Source of the DNA: Streptomyces bambusae
Lineage (GTDB): Bacteria > Actinomycetota > Actinomycetes > Streptomycetales > Streptomycetaceae
Direction: 5' to 3'
Assembly (NCBI RefSeq): GCF_020532645.1
Contig: NZ_JAJAUZ010000019.1
Location: 56,410-120,409 of the forward strand
DNA length: 64,000 bases
Shown here: one piece after another, positions 16,770-23,761 of the stretch
Position numbering within the stretch: position 1 is the stretch's first letter
How the letters are laid out: each line of letters opens with the position of its first letter
Notes under the pieces: model-generated
What the model was told of the DNA's origin: nothing
Database searches by the model: none
What the model saw: only the letters and a program-made list of their open reading frames with translations
Position numbers and translations under genes: made by a program

Positions 16770-17933
16770 TTGGCGGGTAAGGGACAGCCGGAGTTCGACC
16801 TGTACCGCGTGACCGAAGAGCACGACATGCTCCGCGAGTCCGTGCGCGCACTCTGCGAGGCCAAGATCGCGCCGTTCGCCGCCGCGGTCGACGAGGAGGC
16901 CCGCTTCCCGCAGGAGGCCCTCGACGCACTCGTCGCCAACGACCTGCACGCCGTCCACGTGCCGGAGAGCTACGGCGGCGCCGGGGCCGACGCCCTCGCC
17001 ACCGTCATCGTCATCGAAGAGGTCGCCCGCGTCTGCGCCTCCTCCTCGCTGATCCCCGCCGTCAACAAGCTCGGCTCCCTCCCGGTGATCCTCTCCGGCT
17101 CCGAGGAGCTGAAGAAGAAGTACATGGGCCCGCTCGCCAAGGGCGACGCGATGTTCTCGTACTGCCTCTCCGAGCCCGACGCCGGCTCCGACGCCGCCGG
17201 CATGAAGACCCGCGCGGTCCGCGACGGCGACTTCTGGGTCCTCAACGGCGTCAAGCGCTGGATCACCAACGCCGGCGTCTCCGAGTACTACACGGTCATG
17301 GCCGTCACCGACCCGGAGAAGCGCTCCAAGGGCATCAGCGCCTTCGTCGTCGAGAAGTCCGACGAGGGCGTCTCCTTCGGCGCCCCGGAGAAGAAGCTCG
17401 GCATCAAGGGCTCCCCGACCCGCGAGGTCTACCTCGACAACGTCCGCATCCCCGCCGACCGCATGATCGGCGAGGAGGGCACCGGCTTCGCGACCGCCAT
17501 GAAGACCCTGGACCACACCCGCATCACCATCGCGGCCCAGGCCCTCGGCATCGCGCAGGGCGCCCTCGACTACGCCAAGGGCTACGTCCAGGAGCGCAAG
17601 CAGTTCGGCAAGCCGATCGCCGACTTCCAGGGCGTCCAGTTCATGCTGGCCGACATGGCCATGAAGCTGGAGGCCGCCCGCCAGCTGACGTACGCCGCCG
17701 CCGCCAAGTCGGAGCGCGTCGACAGCGACCTCACCTTCTTCGGCGCCGCCGCCAAGTGCTTCGCCTCGGACGTCGCCATGGAGGTCACCACCGACGCCGT
17801 CCAGCTCCTCGGCGGCTACGGCTACACCCGCGACTACCCGGTCGAGCGCATGATGCGCGACGCCAAGATCACGCAGATTTACGAAGGCACGAACCAGGTC
17901 CAGCGCATCGTCATGGCGCGCAACCTGCCGTAG
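16770..17933 (+). CDS. Acyl-CoA dehydrogenase (FadE25-like)
   Basis: 387 residues, full length, starting at TTG 16770 with TTGGGAG upstream. It introduces the alpha-beta double bond into acyl-CoA with FAD. Visible features are SYCLSEPDAGSDAAG (FAD and substrate loop), WITNAG, and the C-terminal FAD-contact QLLGGYGYTRDYPVERMMRDAKI and YEGTNQVQRIV, with the catalytic Glu in YEGT. A TAAC-GGTA-GTTA inverted repeat at 16734-16745 just upstream may be a regulator site. The last 64 bases of the gene are duplicated 3.4 kb downstream, so it is the target of an integrated element that left the gene intact. A homologue (fadE25) sits next to purE in mycobacteria. Confidence 0.95.
   Translation: MAGKGQPEFDLYRVTEEHDMLRESVRALCEAKIAPFAAAVDEEARFPQEALDALVANDLHAVHVPESYGGAGADALATVIVIEEVARVCASSSLIPAVNKLGSLPVILSGSEELKKKYMGPLAKGDAMFSYCLSEPDAGSDAAGMKTRAVRDGDFWVLNGVKRWITNAGVSEYYTVMAVTDPEKRSKGISAFVVEKSDEGVSFGAPEKKLGIKGSPTREVYLDNVRIPADRMIGEEGTGFATAMKTLDHTRITIAAQALGIAQGALDYAKGYVQERKQFGKPIADFQGVQFMLADMAMKLEAARQLTYAAAAKSERVDSDLTFFGAAAKCFASDVAMEVTTDAVQLLGGYGYTRDYPVERMMRDAKITQIYEGTNQVQRIVMARNLP
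17870..17933. repeat. Left attachment repeat (attL) within the acyl-CoA dehydrogenase 3' end
   Basis: Identical to 21279-21342. The flanking bases differ at once on both sides (GAT versus AAG before, CAGG versus TACG after), which defines the ends sharply. The element side has an inverted pair GCAGGTCAG (17944-17952) and CTGACCTGC (18073-18081) that could be recombinase arm sites. Confidence 0.9.
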
Positions 17934-18092
17934 CAGGGTTTTCGCAGGTCAGAGGCTATCTGGGGTGCTCCGGGAGCCGTGAGCGGCTTCCGATCCGTTC
18001 GGGTCCGTTCCGGGCCTTTCCTGGGCGTCATGCTGGGGAAATCCTGGGCGGACATCGGGCGCGGAACGGGTGCTGACCTGCATAAACGACGA

Positions 18093-18117
18093 GGCCCCCG
18101 GCATGATGCCGGGGGCC
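18093..18117. terminator. Terminator of the island operon
   Basis: A perfect 12-bp stem with a 1-base centre (GGCCCCCGGCAT / ATGCCGGGGGCC). It lies 57 bases after the last gene of the minus-strand operon, which ends at 18174, and could also stop any read-through from the acyl-CoA dehydrogenase. Confidence 0.85.
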
Positions 18118-18173
18118 TTCCGTATGGGTTGGGTCAGGCGACTTCGGTCCGCTCGGTGGAACTCCAACCTGAA

Positions 18174-18605
18174 CTACGCTCGGTAGAGCGAAAGGCGCTC
18201 GGCTACCTGATCCGGGCTGAGACCGTCCACGGTCAGGTTGCCGGTCCACAGATGATCTCGGTTGGCGTAGGTGGCTTCGAAGCTGACGCGCTTCCCACCA
18301 GGCTCCAGCTTCCAACCCTGGTCGGGGAACTGCGCGATGCGGTCGCTGCCGCAGACGAACGCCCGGGTCGCCTGGATCAGAATCCACTGTGCGAGTTCGG
18401 TTTCCTTGGCTGCGGGCCTGCCACAGGAACGGGCCATCTGCCACAGCCGTGGCCACTCGACACCGGGGGTCAGGGGGCCGATCACGGCCACGTCCCCGAT
18501 CCGTCGTTCGTCAAGATGGTGGGTGGCGTAGCCGAAGACCGTGCCGAACATCGCGAATACCGTGACCCGGCTTCGTTCGGTCAGCCCCTCGTCATTGCTG
18601 CTCAT
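18174..18605 (-). CDS. Island hypothetical protein, 143 aa
   Basis: Starts with MSSNDEGLTERSRVT at the ATG at 18605, with an AAGGG-type ribosome site upstream. I do not recognise the family. It is soluble with mixed alpha/beta composition. Residues 20-60 read like a regular hydrophobic core (FGYATHHLDERRIGDVAVI), and a C-terminal part contains GGKRVSFEATYANRDHLWTGN. No signal peptide, membrane span or catalytic motif is visible. It is the last gene of the island operon before the terminator at 18093. Confidence 0.65.
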   Translation of the reverse strand: MSSNDEGLTERSRVTVFAMFGTVFGYATHHLDERRIGDVAVIGPLTPGVEWPRLWQMARSCGRPAAKETELAQWILIQATRAFVCGSDRIAQFPDQGWKLEPGGKRVSFEATYANRDHLWTGNLTVDGLSPDQVAERLSLYRA

Positions 18606-18675
18606 CTTTGGAACCCTTGGCTGTGGCGGTCCGGGCGCCTTAGCCACGCCCGGACCGCTTCCGTTCAGTGGTGGC

Positions 18676-19116
18676 TCAGCAGCCGTCGCCGTCACCGCAG
18701 CAGGCCGGCGGGTTGCACTCCTTCGCGGCACCCCACAGCTGCTCGTCTACGTAGAACCCGGCGGCCTTCACGCGGTCGACCACGGAGCCGATGAGCGGAC
18801 GGGTGCGGACGGTGGCCTTGGGCTCGTGTCCGAGGAAGAACCCGAACTGCTCGTCGCACCACGCGGCGTATGCCTGGGTGTGCAGCACGAACGAGTGCCA
18901 TCCGGGGTCCACGGCGTCGGACGGGGTCATGTCGAACGCGCGGGTGTCGCCCATGACCTTGAGGAAGGCAAGGGCCTGGTCCACGATCCTGCGGGCGGTG
19001 GACAGCTCGTGTCCGTACTCCTCCGCGCAGAACTCCGACACCTTCTCGAACAGCTCGGGACTGACGAGGTCCCGCCCGCGCCGTAAGGCGACGGGGGATT
19101 CCAGCACGGTCGTCAC
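18676..19116 (-). CDS. Island protein with W-H-S-F motif and Cys-rich C terminus (146 aa)
   Basis: GTG start at 19116 with GAGGGAA upstream. The central segment VDPGWHSFVLHTQAYAAWC resembles glycine-rich-domain/DUF1399-type proteins, where a D-x-x-W-H-x-F pattern is conserved (family knowledge; weak match). The C terminus ends CNPPACCGDGDGC, with four Cys in 13 residues, like a small metal-binding knuckle or a modified peptide tail. No transmembrane segment is visible. It is the fifth gene of the island operon. Its function is unknown; it could be a metalloprotein, a toxin-like effector or an enzyme partner. Confidence 0.7.
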   Translation of the reverse strand: MTTVLESPVALRRGRDLVSPELFEKVSEFCAEEYGHELSTARRIVDQALAFLKVMGDTRAFDMTPSDAVDPGWHSFVLHTQAYAAWCDEQFGFFLGHEPKATVRTRPLIGSVVDRVKAAGFYVDEQLWGAAKECNPPACCGDGDGC

Positions 19117-19251
19117 AGTGAGATTCCCTCTCTCTCGACGGTTGGGGACTGGTTACGCGGCGGGCGGGGGCGGGAACCGCTCGCCGCCCTCCTTTGGACT
19201 CCGAAGCGTTGTCGGCCCGGCCCCAGGAATCCCGCCACGTCTGCATGTCCA

Positions 19252-19452
19252 TCAGTGACCGGTCCTGTGCATCCGCAGCAGGACGTTGCAGTCGGCCACC
19301 GTCGTGCCGTCGCCTTCGAGTCCCGCCGCCTTCCGGAGCTGGCCCAGGCGCGTGCACTCGGCACATCCCGGCACGGGGCGGGGCCGAGGCCGTTCCAGCC
19401 GCACCGGCAGTTCCACCGGCTTTTCCTGCCACCGATTCGGTTCCGTCTTCAT
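19252..19452 (-). CDS. Small CxxC protein of the island, 66 aa
   Basis: ATG at 19452 (MKTEPNRWQEKPV). It carries CAEC in the middle and a second Cys in a C-terminal DCNVLLRMH segment. Similar small proteins with a CxxC and a D-C-N-V-x-x-R-x-H ending are common beside XRE/DUF5753 regulators in Streptomyces (from memory). It may bind zinc through the Cys pair, the C-terminal Cys and the His. It lies 97 bp after the XRE gene. Its stop is overlapped by an ATG (TGATG at 19254-19250) opening another frame that I do not accept as a gene. Confidence 0.6.
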   Translation of the reverse strand: MKTEPNRWQEKPVELPVRLERPRPRPVPGCAECTRLGQLRKAAGLEGDGTTVADCNVLLRMHRTGH

Positions 19453-19549
19453 CGCGCCGCGCCCTCCCGATCGCCTCCGAGGTCGATGGACTGACCCTAG
19501 AAAGCGGGGAGCGGAGCGAGCCACGGTCTTGCACGAGCTTGCATACGAA

Positions 19550-20398
19550 CTAACCGAGGGACGTGATCGCATCCGAGATCAGAGCGCGGGCAGGTGCACC
19601 GTAGACGGCGAGCTTGGACAGCTCTGAGAACGCCTTGGCGTACGTGGCAACCTCGCTGGGCGCCGTGACGTTCACTGCGGCCGTGAGCAGTTCCACGCTC
19701 GCTTGGCGGCCGTCGAAGAGATAGAAGGCTTCCAAGGGCCAGACACGCCGCTGGGCTGTGAAAGGAATGACCCCGAGGCTCACGTTCGGAAGCGCCATGA
19801 CAGCCAACAGGTAGCCGAGCTGTCCAGCCATGGCGGCAGCGTCGCCGATGCGATAGCGGAGCACCGTTTCTTCCAACAGGAGAGCGAAGCGGTGGTTGCC
19901 GTCATGGAGAACGCGTGAGCGTTCGATTCGGGATGCTGCCGCCGTTTGCGAGTCGTCAGGGGTTCCTTGAAAGGCGGCAATGGTCGATAGCAGAGCTGCC
20001 GCGTAGGCCTCGGTCTGGAGCATGCCCGGGACCACGTTCGAGCAGTACACGCGGAAGTGGCGGGTCTGCTCGTAGAGGGGCACAACCTCTTCCTGCGCCC
20101 GGCGCATGCCGTGCCGGTGCAGCTTCTGCCAGTGGACGTACATCTGGTCGGCTTGCCGGTTCGCCGCGATCAGGTCGTCTGTCTGGTCCTCTGCACCGCA
20201 CGCCTTGCACCAGGCGCGGATGTCGGCGGCCGATGCAGGGGTCTTGGCCCGCTCAATGCGGGACGACTTCGCGGGACTCCAGCCACACCGAAGAGCCAAC
20301 TCATGCCCGGTCAGCTCCGCGTCTTTGCGTAGGCCCCCGAGACGGGTGGCGATGGCTTCACGGGCGGCCTGGGCGCTGGACGAGGGGGAGGCAGACAT
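19550..20398 (-). CDS. XRE-family regulator with DUF5753 (Scr1-type antitoxin-like), 282 aa
   Basis: The N-terminal helix-turn-helix (residues 20-80) reads LGGLRKDAELTGHELA...GWSPAKSSRIERAKTPAS. The remaining 200 residues fit DUF5753: VPLYEQTRHFRVYCSNVVPG, then MLQTEAYA, a run of Arg/Glu-rich helices and a C-terminal VNVTAPSEVATYAKAFSELS. Such proteins are usually paired with a small DUF397 protein. Here no DUF397 is present and the neighbours are a DUF6879 gene 26 bp upstream and an 85-residue gene. It probably controls the island operon or host genes, or acts in a toxin-antitoxin-like module (inference). Confidence 0.88.
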   Translation of the reverse strand: MSASPSSSAQAAREAIATRLGGLRKDAELTGHELALRCGWSPAKSSRIERAKTPASAADIRAWCKACGAEDQTDDLIAANRQADQMYVHWQKLHRHGMRRAQEEVVPLYEQTRHFRVYCSNVVPGMLQTEAYAAALLSTIAAFQGTPDDSQTAAASRIERSRVLHDGNHRFALLLEETVLRYRIGDAAAMAGQLGYLLAVMALPNVSLGVIPFTAQRRVWPLEAFYLFDGRQASVELLTAAVNVTAPSEVATYAKAFSELSKLAVYGAPARALISDAITSLG

Positions 20399-20424
20399 GA
20401 GTGGGCTCTTCGTATTCCGTCAGG

Positions 20425-20955
20425 TCAGACCGTGTACTTCTCGTGCGGGATGCCGCGCTCCCAGACCGCCTCGAACGCATCCGAGGCCAGTCGTGCCACG
20501 GCGGGTTCGGAACGAACCTCCCAACCGGGCTCGGACCAGTTCCCATCGCCGGAGAAGTGGTTGAAGAGCACGATCTCTCCGTCAAACACCCAGCAGTCGT
20601 TTCCGGGGAGCGCGATGTCCGAAGCCTGCCGCCTGGGGAGCCAGCGAACCTGCTCCCCGGCGTGCAGGTTGACCACGGTGCCGGCGTGCTCGTACCGGAT
20701 GTAGTCCGTTACCGGTTCCGACACAACGCGAGCGCGGCGGACCGCGACGCCTCGGGCAACCGTGCTCCGAATCAAATCAACCCACGGAGTCCAGTAGGAG
20801 GACGTCGGGTCAATGTCACGCTGGCCCGTGCGCTTCCAGGTTTCGAAGTCCTCAGCCTCATCCCCGACGCCGTACGAGTCGCGCAGCTCCAGGTGCACAG
20901 CCGAGTGCTTGGCTGCGGCCAGCAGCTCGTTAAAGCCCGGCTCGTTCTGCGACAT
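20425..20955 (-). CDS. DUF6879 family protein, 176 aa
   Basis: ATG at 20955 with CAGGAAGG upstream. It overlaps the end of the 85-residue gene by 26 bases. The sequence follows the DUF6879 pattern: an N-terminal helix SAVHLELRDSYG, FETWKRTG near residue 40, GVAVRRARVVSEPVTDYIRYE, WLPRR, and DCWVFDGEIVLFNHFSGDG toward the end. The fold is unknown to me, but D-x-W-x-F-D ends in this family look like a nucleic-acid or ligand site. DUF6879 genes usually travel with XRE/DUF5753 regulators, as here. Confidence 0.85.
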   Translation of the reverse strand: MSQNEPGFNELLAAAKHSAVHLELRDSYGVGDEAEDFETWKRTGQRDIDPTSSYWTPWVDLIRSTVARGVAVRRARVVSEPVTDYIRYEHAGTVVNLHAGEQVRWLPRRQASDIALPGNDCWVFDGEIVLFNHFSGDGNWSEPGWEVRSEPAVARLASDAFEAVWERGIPHEKYTV

Positions 20956-21187
20956 CGCACGCCTTCCTGAGCATCGGCACCATGCGGGCCGGAATCCGAA
21001 TCACGGCTTCGTGCGGCGGGATGCCCGGGGCGTGCCCGGGAACCTCGAACGCCGCGCACTCCGCCTCAAGCATTTCGTCTGGCTTCCAGCCCTGAAGCAC
21101 CAGCTCCCCCTGCTCCTCGTCCACCCATACGGTGGGGGAGCCCTGCTGCCCGGTGTCTGGATCAATCCCGATGAACCGTAGTGCCAT
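20930..21187 (-). CDS. Small conserved protein preceding DUF6879 (85 aa)
   Basis: ATG at 21187 with a GGAGG ribosome site. The product reads MALRFIGIDPDTGQQGSPT and continues with VWVDEEQGELVLQGW, ending in a helix PARMVPMLRKACDVAE. Proteins of this type are often the first gene before DUF6879 and an XRE regulator in Streptomyces (from memory). It is the first gene of the island operon. The promoter must lie in the 91 bases between this start and the right attachment repeat, where TTGACG is present on the minus strand (21253-21258). Confidence 0.78.
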   Translation of the reverse strand: MALRFIGIDPDTGQQGSPTVWVDEEQGELVLQGWKPDEMLEAECAAFEVPGHAPGIPPHEAVIRIPARMVPMLRKACDVAERAGL

Positions 21188-21278
21188 GACTGCCTCCGGT
21201 GTGGAGTGGCTTACGCCAACTTGCACGAGCGTCATCCCTGCACCGCCGGGGCGTCAAGGGGACCGCCGGACCCTGAAG

Positions 21279-21342
21279 CACGCAGATTTACGAAGGCACG
21301 AACCAGGTCCAGCGCATCGTCATGGCGCGCAACCTGCCGTAG
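21279..21342. repeat. Right attachment repeat (attR), non-coding copy of the gene end
   Basis: A 64-base copy of 17870-17933. It still encodes ITQIYEGTNQVQRIVMARN and the TAG but has no upstream gene. Since nothing selects for its reading frame, perfect identity with the functional copy points to recent arrival. Confidence 0.9.
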
Positions 21343-21388
21343 TACGCCCCCCGCCGCAGTCCGGGACGGCTGCCGCGGGGCGCATCGC

Positions 21389-21414
21389 CGAGGGCACCCT
21401 CCGGGGTGCCCTCG
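21389..21414. terminator. Terminator between the island and the TerD-like gene
   Basis: A 10-bp stem (CGAGGGCACC / GGTGCCCTCG) with a 6-base loop. It lies 46 bases after the right attachment repeat, so it was probably the original acyl-CoA dehydrogenase terminator before the island separated gene and terminator. It also faces the end of the minus-strand gene at 21433. Confidence 0.85.
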
Positions 21415-21432
21415 GTCCGTTTCCGGGGCTCG

Positions 21433-22098
21433 TCACCAGCGCCGGGGCGGGCCGTCCGGGGCCGGCGGGAGGGGGCGTTTGGCCGTGACCGTCCACTCCA
21501 TGCCGAAGCCGTAGGCGCGGTCGATCGGCTCGTGCGGGCCGGCCGTGGCGGTGTTGGTGAACCAGGTCACCTCGCGGCGGACCGTGAGGCTGCCGGCCTG
21601 CGGGACGGCCAGGGCGATCGCGCAGCCCGTCGAGCCGGCCGGGGAGTCGTCCAGGAGGATCCGGCAGCCCGGGCCGGACGGCTCCGTCACCGTCACCGAG
21701 GCGCCCAGCCGGCGGAAGTCCGCCGAGCCCTCGTAGATGTAGACGAAGAACAGCAGCCGGGCGAACCGCTCCCGCTGGGCGAGGTTCACCCGCAGCGTCT
21801 CGCCGTCCGCGCTGGAGCCCGTACGGTCGTCCTGGTCCAGCGCCACCCACGGCCACGCGTCCAGCGCGCCGAAATCGTCGCCCAGCGCCTGCACGCAGGT
21901 CGCCGACCCGTCCGTGAAGCGGATCATGCAGCAGAGGTTGACGTCCGCGCGCGCCCCCGGAAGCCAGTTCAGATTGGCCTGGAGCACCCCCCTCCCGCCG
22001 ATCCGCACCTGCGGGGAATCCCTCGTCAGCAGCCTTCCGCCGGGTTCCCGCGCCCCTCGCAGTGGAATCACTCCGCGGGTCCGATTGTCCGAACTCAT
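21433..22098 (-). CDS. TerD-domain stress protein, 221 aa
   Basis: ATG at 22098. The central part (about 50-215) has the TerD layout: VNLCCMIRFTDGSATCVQALG, then an acidic Asp/Gly-rich stretch (LDQDDRTGSSADGE) where TerD proteins bind calcium, followed by RVNLAQ...LLFFVYIYEG. TerD-family proteins are small cytoplasmic factors of the tellurite/phage/stress (Ter) systems and work with vWA, kinase and phosphatase partners (Anantharaman, Iyer and Aravind model). It is divergent from the five-gene operon at 22187 across 88 bases, and both sides carry a TATGAT -10-like box, so shared control is likely. Confidence 0.8.
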   Translation of the reverse strand: MSSDNRTRGVIPLRGAREPGGRLLTRDSPQVRIGGRGVLQANLNWLPGARADVNLCCMIRFTDGSATCVQALGDDFGALDAWPWVALDQDDRTGSSADGETLRVNLAQRERFARLLFFVYIYEGSADFRRLGASVTVTEPSGPGCRILLDDSPAGSTGCAIALAVPQAGSLTVRREVTWFTNTATAGPHEPIDRAYGFGMEWTVTAKRPLPPAPDGPPRRW

Positions 22099-22124
22099 GC
22101 GTAGCCCCTTCGACCTGATGGATG

Positions 22125-22157
22125 ATCATATGACGCCGTATCGGTGTGGGCTATGAT
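22125..22157. promoter_or_regulatory. Back-to-back -10 boxes of the Ter-like locus
   Basis: TATGAT lies on the minus strand at 22130-22125, 26 bases before the TerD-like ATG. TATGAT on the plus strand at 22152-22157 lies 29 bases before the ATG at 22187. They are only 21 bases apart in the divergent region. No clear -35 could be assigned for either. Confidence 0.5.
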
Positions 22158-22186
22158 CCGACGGCTTTCTGTCATGGGGGTGGGGA

Positions 22187-23761
22187 ATGCCCGTAGGGGC
22201 ACTGGCGACGGCACCCGAGGTCGCCTCACAGATCAGGAACCTGGCCGACCGCCCGGGACTCGCCTCCCGGCGCGACGAACTCACCACCCTCGCCGACGCG
22301 CTCCAGGGCATCGGTGGCGGCGACCTCGACCCGTGGACCGAACTCGACCTCCTCGCGGCCTACGCCCGCCCTGAGAGCCTCGACGCGCTGGACGGCACCG
22401 CACCCGAGCCCGTCTGGTGGGCCCGGCTCGAAGTGTTCATCGGCGCCCTGGTGTTCGTACCGCTGCTCATCACCTGGTTCGGCCTGAGCCGGGCCACCAG
22501 CGCCTACGAGGCCCTGATCGGCGCCGAACCCAAGGCCGCCGCCCGGCCGTTCCTCCAGCTCTGGCAGTCCGGCTTCGAGGGACACCTCACCGGACTCTTC
22601 ACCTTCGGACACGTGGCGACCGCCGCCACCACCGCCATCCTGCTGCTGTTCGCCCTGGTCAGCGTGCACGGCTGGCGGCGGGCCCAGACCGAGCGGCGCG
22701 CCGAGCAGACGCAGCGCACCGCCGACGCCCTGCTCGCCGAACTCGTCCCCGCGCTCACCCGCGCCCAGCTGCTCCTCAACGAGCGCCGGCTGTCCTCCCC
22801 GCAGCGGTTCGCCGCCGAACTCGCCGGCGCCGCCGCCACCCTCGGCCGGCTCGGCGAGCAGGCCCTCAAGGTGCACCACCGGCTCGACGCTGCGGCCGCC
22901 GCCGTCGAGACCGCCGTGCAGAGCGCCGAACAGCGCATCGCCCACGTGGAGTCCGCCGTCCGCCCGCTGGAGCTGGCCGTCGGCCGGGTCGAGACCGCGG
23001 TGGCCGCCAACGCCGACGACATCGAGCAGGCCGTCGCCTCGCTCACCGGGCCGCTGGAGAAGAACGGCGAACGCCTGGAGCTCGCCGTCGCCGAGAGCGG
23101 CACGTCGGTGCGCCAGGCCCTCGCGGACGTCCGCACCGTGAGCGGCGAGGTCCGCGACGCGATCGGCGCGGCCGGCGACCAGGTCGAGGACTCCGTCAAC
23201 ACCATGGCCGCCGCGCAGCGTTCGTTCACCACCAGCACCGAGCTGGCCACCGACATCTCCGTACAGGTCCTGTCCCGCCTCGGCGAGGTCACCGACCGCA
23301 CCGCCGAGGCCGTCGCCACCTCCCAGCAGGCCGTCCTCCGCCTCGACGCCCAGACCGGTGCGCTGCGCGAGGCGGCCGAGCGGTTCGCCGAACTGGCCGA
23401 GGCGATGGCCGCACTGCCGGCCGCCCGGCCGTACGGGGAGTCCGGAGCCGGCGGCCGGTACGGGGATCCCGCCGGCGGCCGGTACGGGGATTCCGCCGGC
23501 GGCCGGTACGGCGAGCAGGGCCCGGCCCCGCACCCGGCCCGCGACGGCCGCCCGTACGCCCGGCACGACGGCGACCCGTACGACCCGGACCCGTACGGTC
23601 CCGCCCCGGCCCCCGGGGACCGCCGCCGCGCCCGTCCCGCCGTCGCCCTGGACAAGCCCGCGCCCCGGGACGCCGCCCCGCAGGACGCCGTACCGCAGCC
23701 CCGGGACGCCGTACCGCCCGCGGACGGCCGGCCCGGCCCGCGGCCCGCGGACCCGCGGTGA
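22187..23761 (+). CDS. Two-helix membrane protein with long coiled coil (524 aa)
   Basis: ATG at 22187 after GGGGGTGGGGA. The layout is: a soluble N-terminal segment (1-78), two transmembrane helices (about 81-101 and 142-163) joined by a 40-residue loop, a long Ala/Glu/Arg-rich coiled coil (about 164-410) with methyl-accepting-protein-like heptads, and a disordered tail with three RYG-containing repeats (23450-23515). Shape and position next to a MotB-like protein recall the stator-plus-tail design of ZorA/MotA-type proteins, but no MotA signature is seen. It may be a membrane scaffold or sensor for the downstream signalling enzymes. The stop overlaps the next start (GTGA). Confidence 0.75.
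   Translation: MPVGALATAPEVASQIRNLADRPGLASRRDELTTLADALQGIGGGDLDPWTELDLLAAYARPESLDALDGTAPEPVWWARLEVFIGALVFVPLLITWFGLSRATSAYEALIGAEPKAAARPFLQLWQSGFEGHLTGLFTFGHVATAATTAILLLFALVSVHGWRRAQTERRAEQTQRTADALLAELVPALTRAQLLLNERRLSSPQRFAAELAGAAATLGRLGEQALKVHHRLDAAAAAVETAVQSAEQRIAHVESAVRPLELAVGRVETAVAANADDIEQAVASLTGPLEKNGERLELAVAESGTSVRQALADVRTVSGEVRDAIGAAGDQVEDSVNTMAAAQRSFTTSTELATDISVQVLSRLGEVTDRTAEAVATSQQAVLRLDAQTGALREAAERFAELAEAMAALPAARPYGESGAGGRYGDPAGGRYGDSAGGRYGEQGPAPHPARDGRPYARHDGDPYDPDPYGPAPAPGDRRRARPAVALDKPAPRDAAPQDAVPQPRDAVPPADGRPGPRPADPR
23450..23515 (+). repeat. In-frame repeats GGRYG(D/E) x3
   Basis: Three near-identical units of about 24 bases (GGCGGCCGGTACGGGGAT type), encoding GGRYGDPA, GGRYGDSA and GGRYGE in the disordered tail of the membrane coiled-coil protein. 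Similar Tyr/Gly/Pro tails are common in Streptomyces membrane proteins and are probably flexible linkers. Confidence 0.8.

Larger units (their letters stand above)
17870..21342. mobile_element. Small integrated genomic island bounded by 64-bp direct repeats
   Basis: The 64 bases 17870-17933, which end the acyl-CoA dehydrogenase gene including its TAG, are repeated without a mismatch at 21279-21342. Between the copies lie about 3.3 kb of visibly lower G+C DNA with six minus-strand genes and a terminator at 18093-18117. This is the footprint of site-specific integration in which the element brings a copy of the gene end and restores the gene. No integrase, transposase, excisionase or replication gene is recognisable inside. 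The element may be moved by an enzyme supplied in trans, or may be a deletion remnant of a larger one. Confidence 0.85.

Noticed and set aside
17870..17933. tRNA gene at the attachment site
   Set aside because: The repeat is coding sequence for the acyl-CoA dehydrogenase C terminus and does not fold as a tRNA.
17934..18173. Truncated integrase remnant at the left end of the island
   Set aside because: I saw no tyrosine- or serine-recombinase motifs (R...H-x-x-R...Y or an N-terminal serine catalytic domain) in any frame. Only short inverted sequences remain.
18692..19252. 186-codon coupled reading frame starting MDMQTWRD
   Set aside because: It overlaps the better-supported 146-aa gene fully, and its later part has the Arg/Pro-rich composition of an out-of-frame translation.
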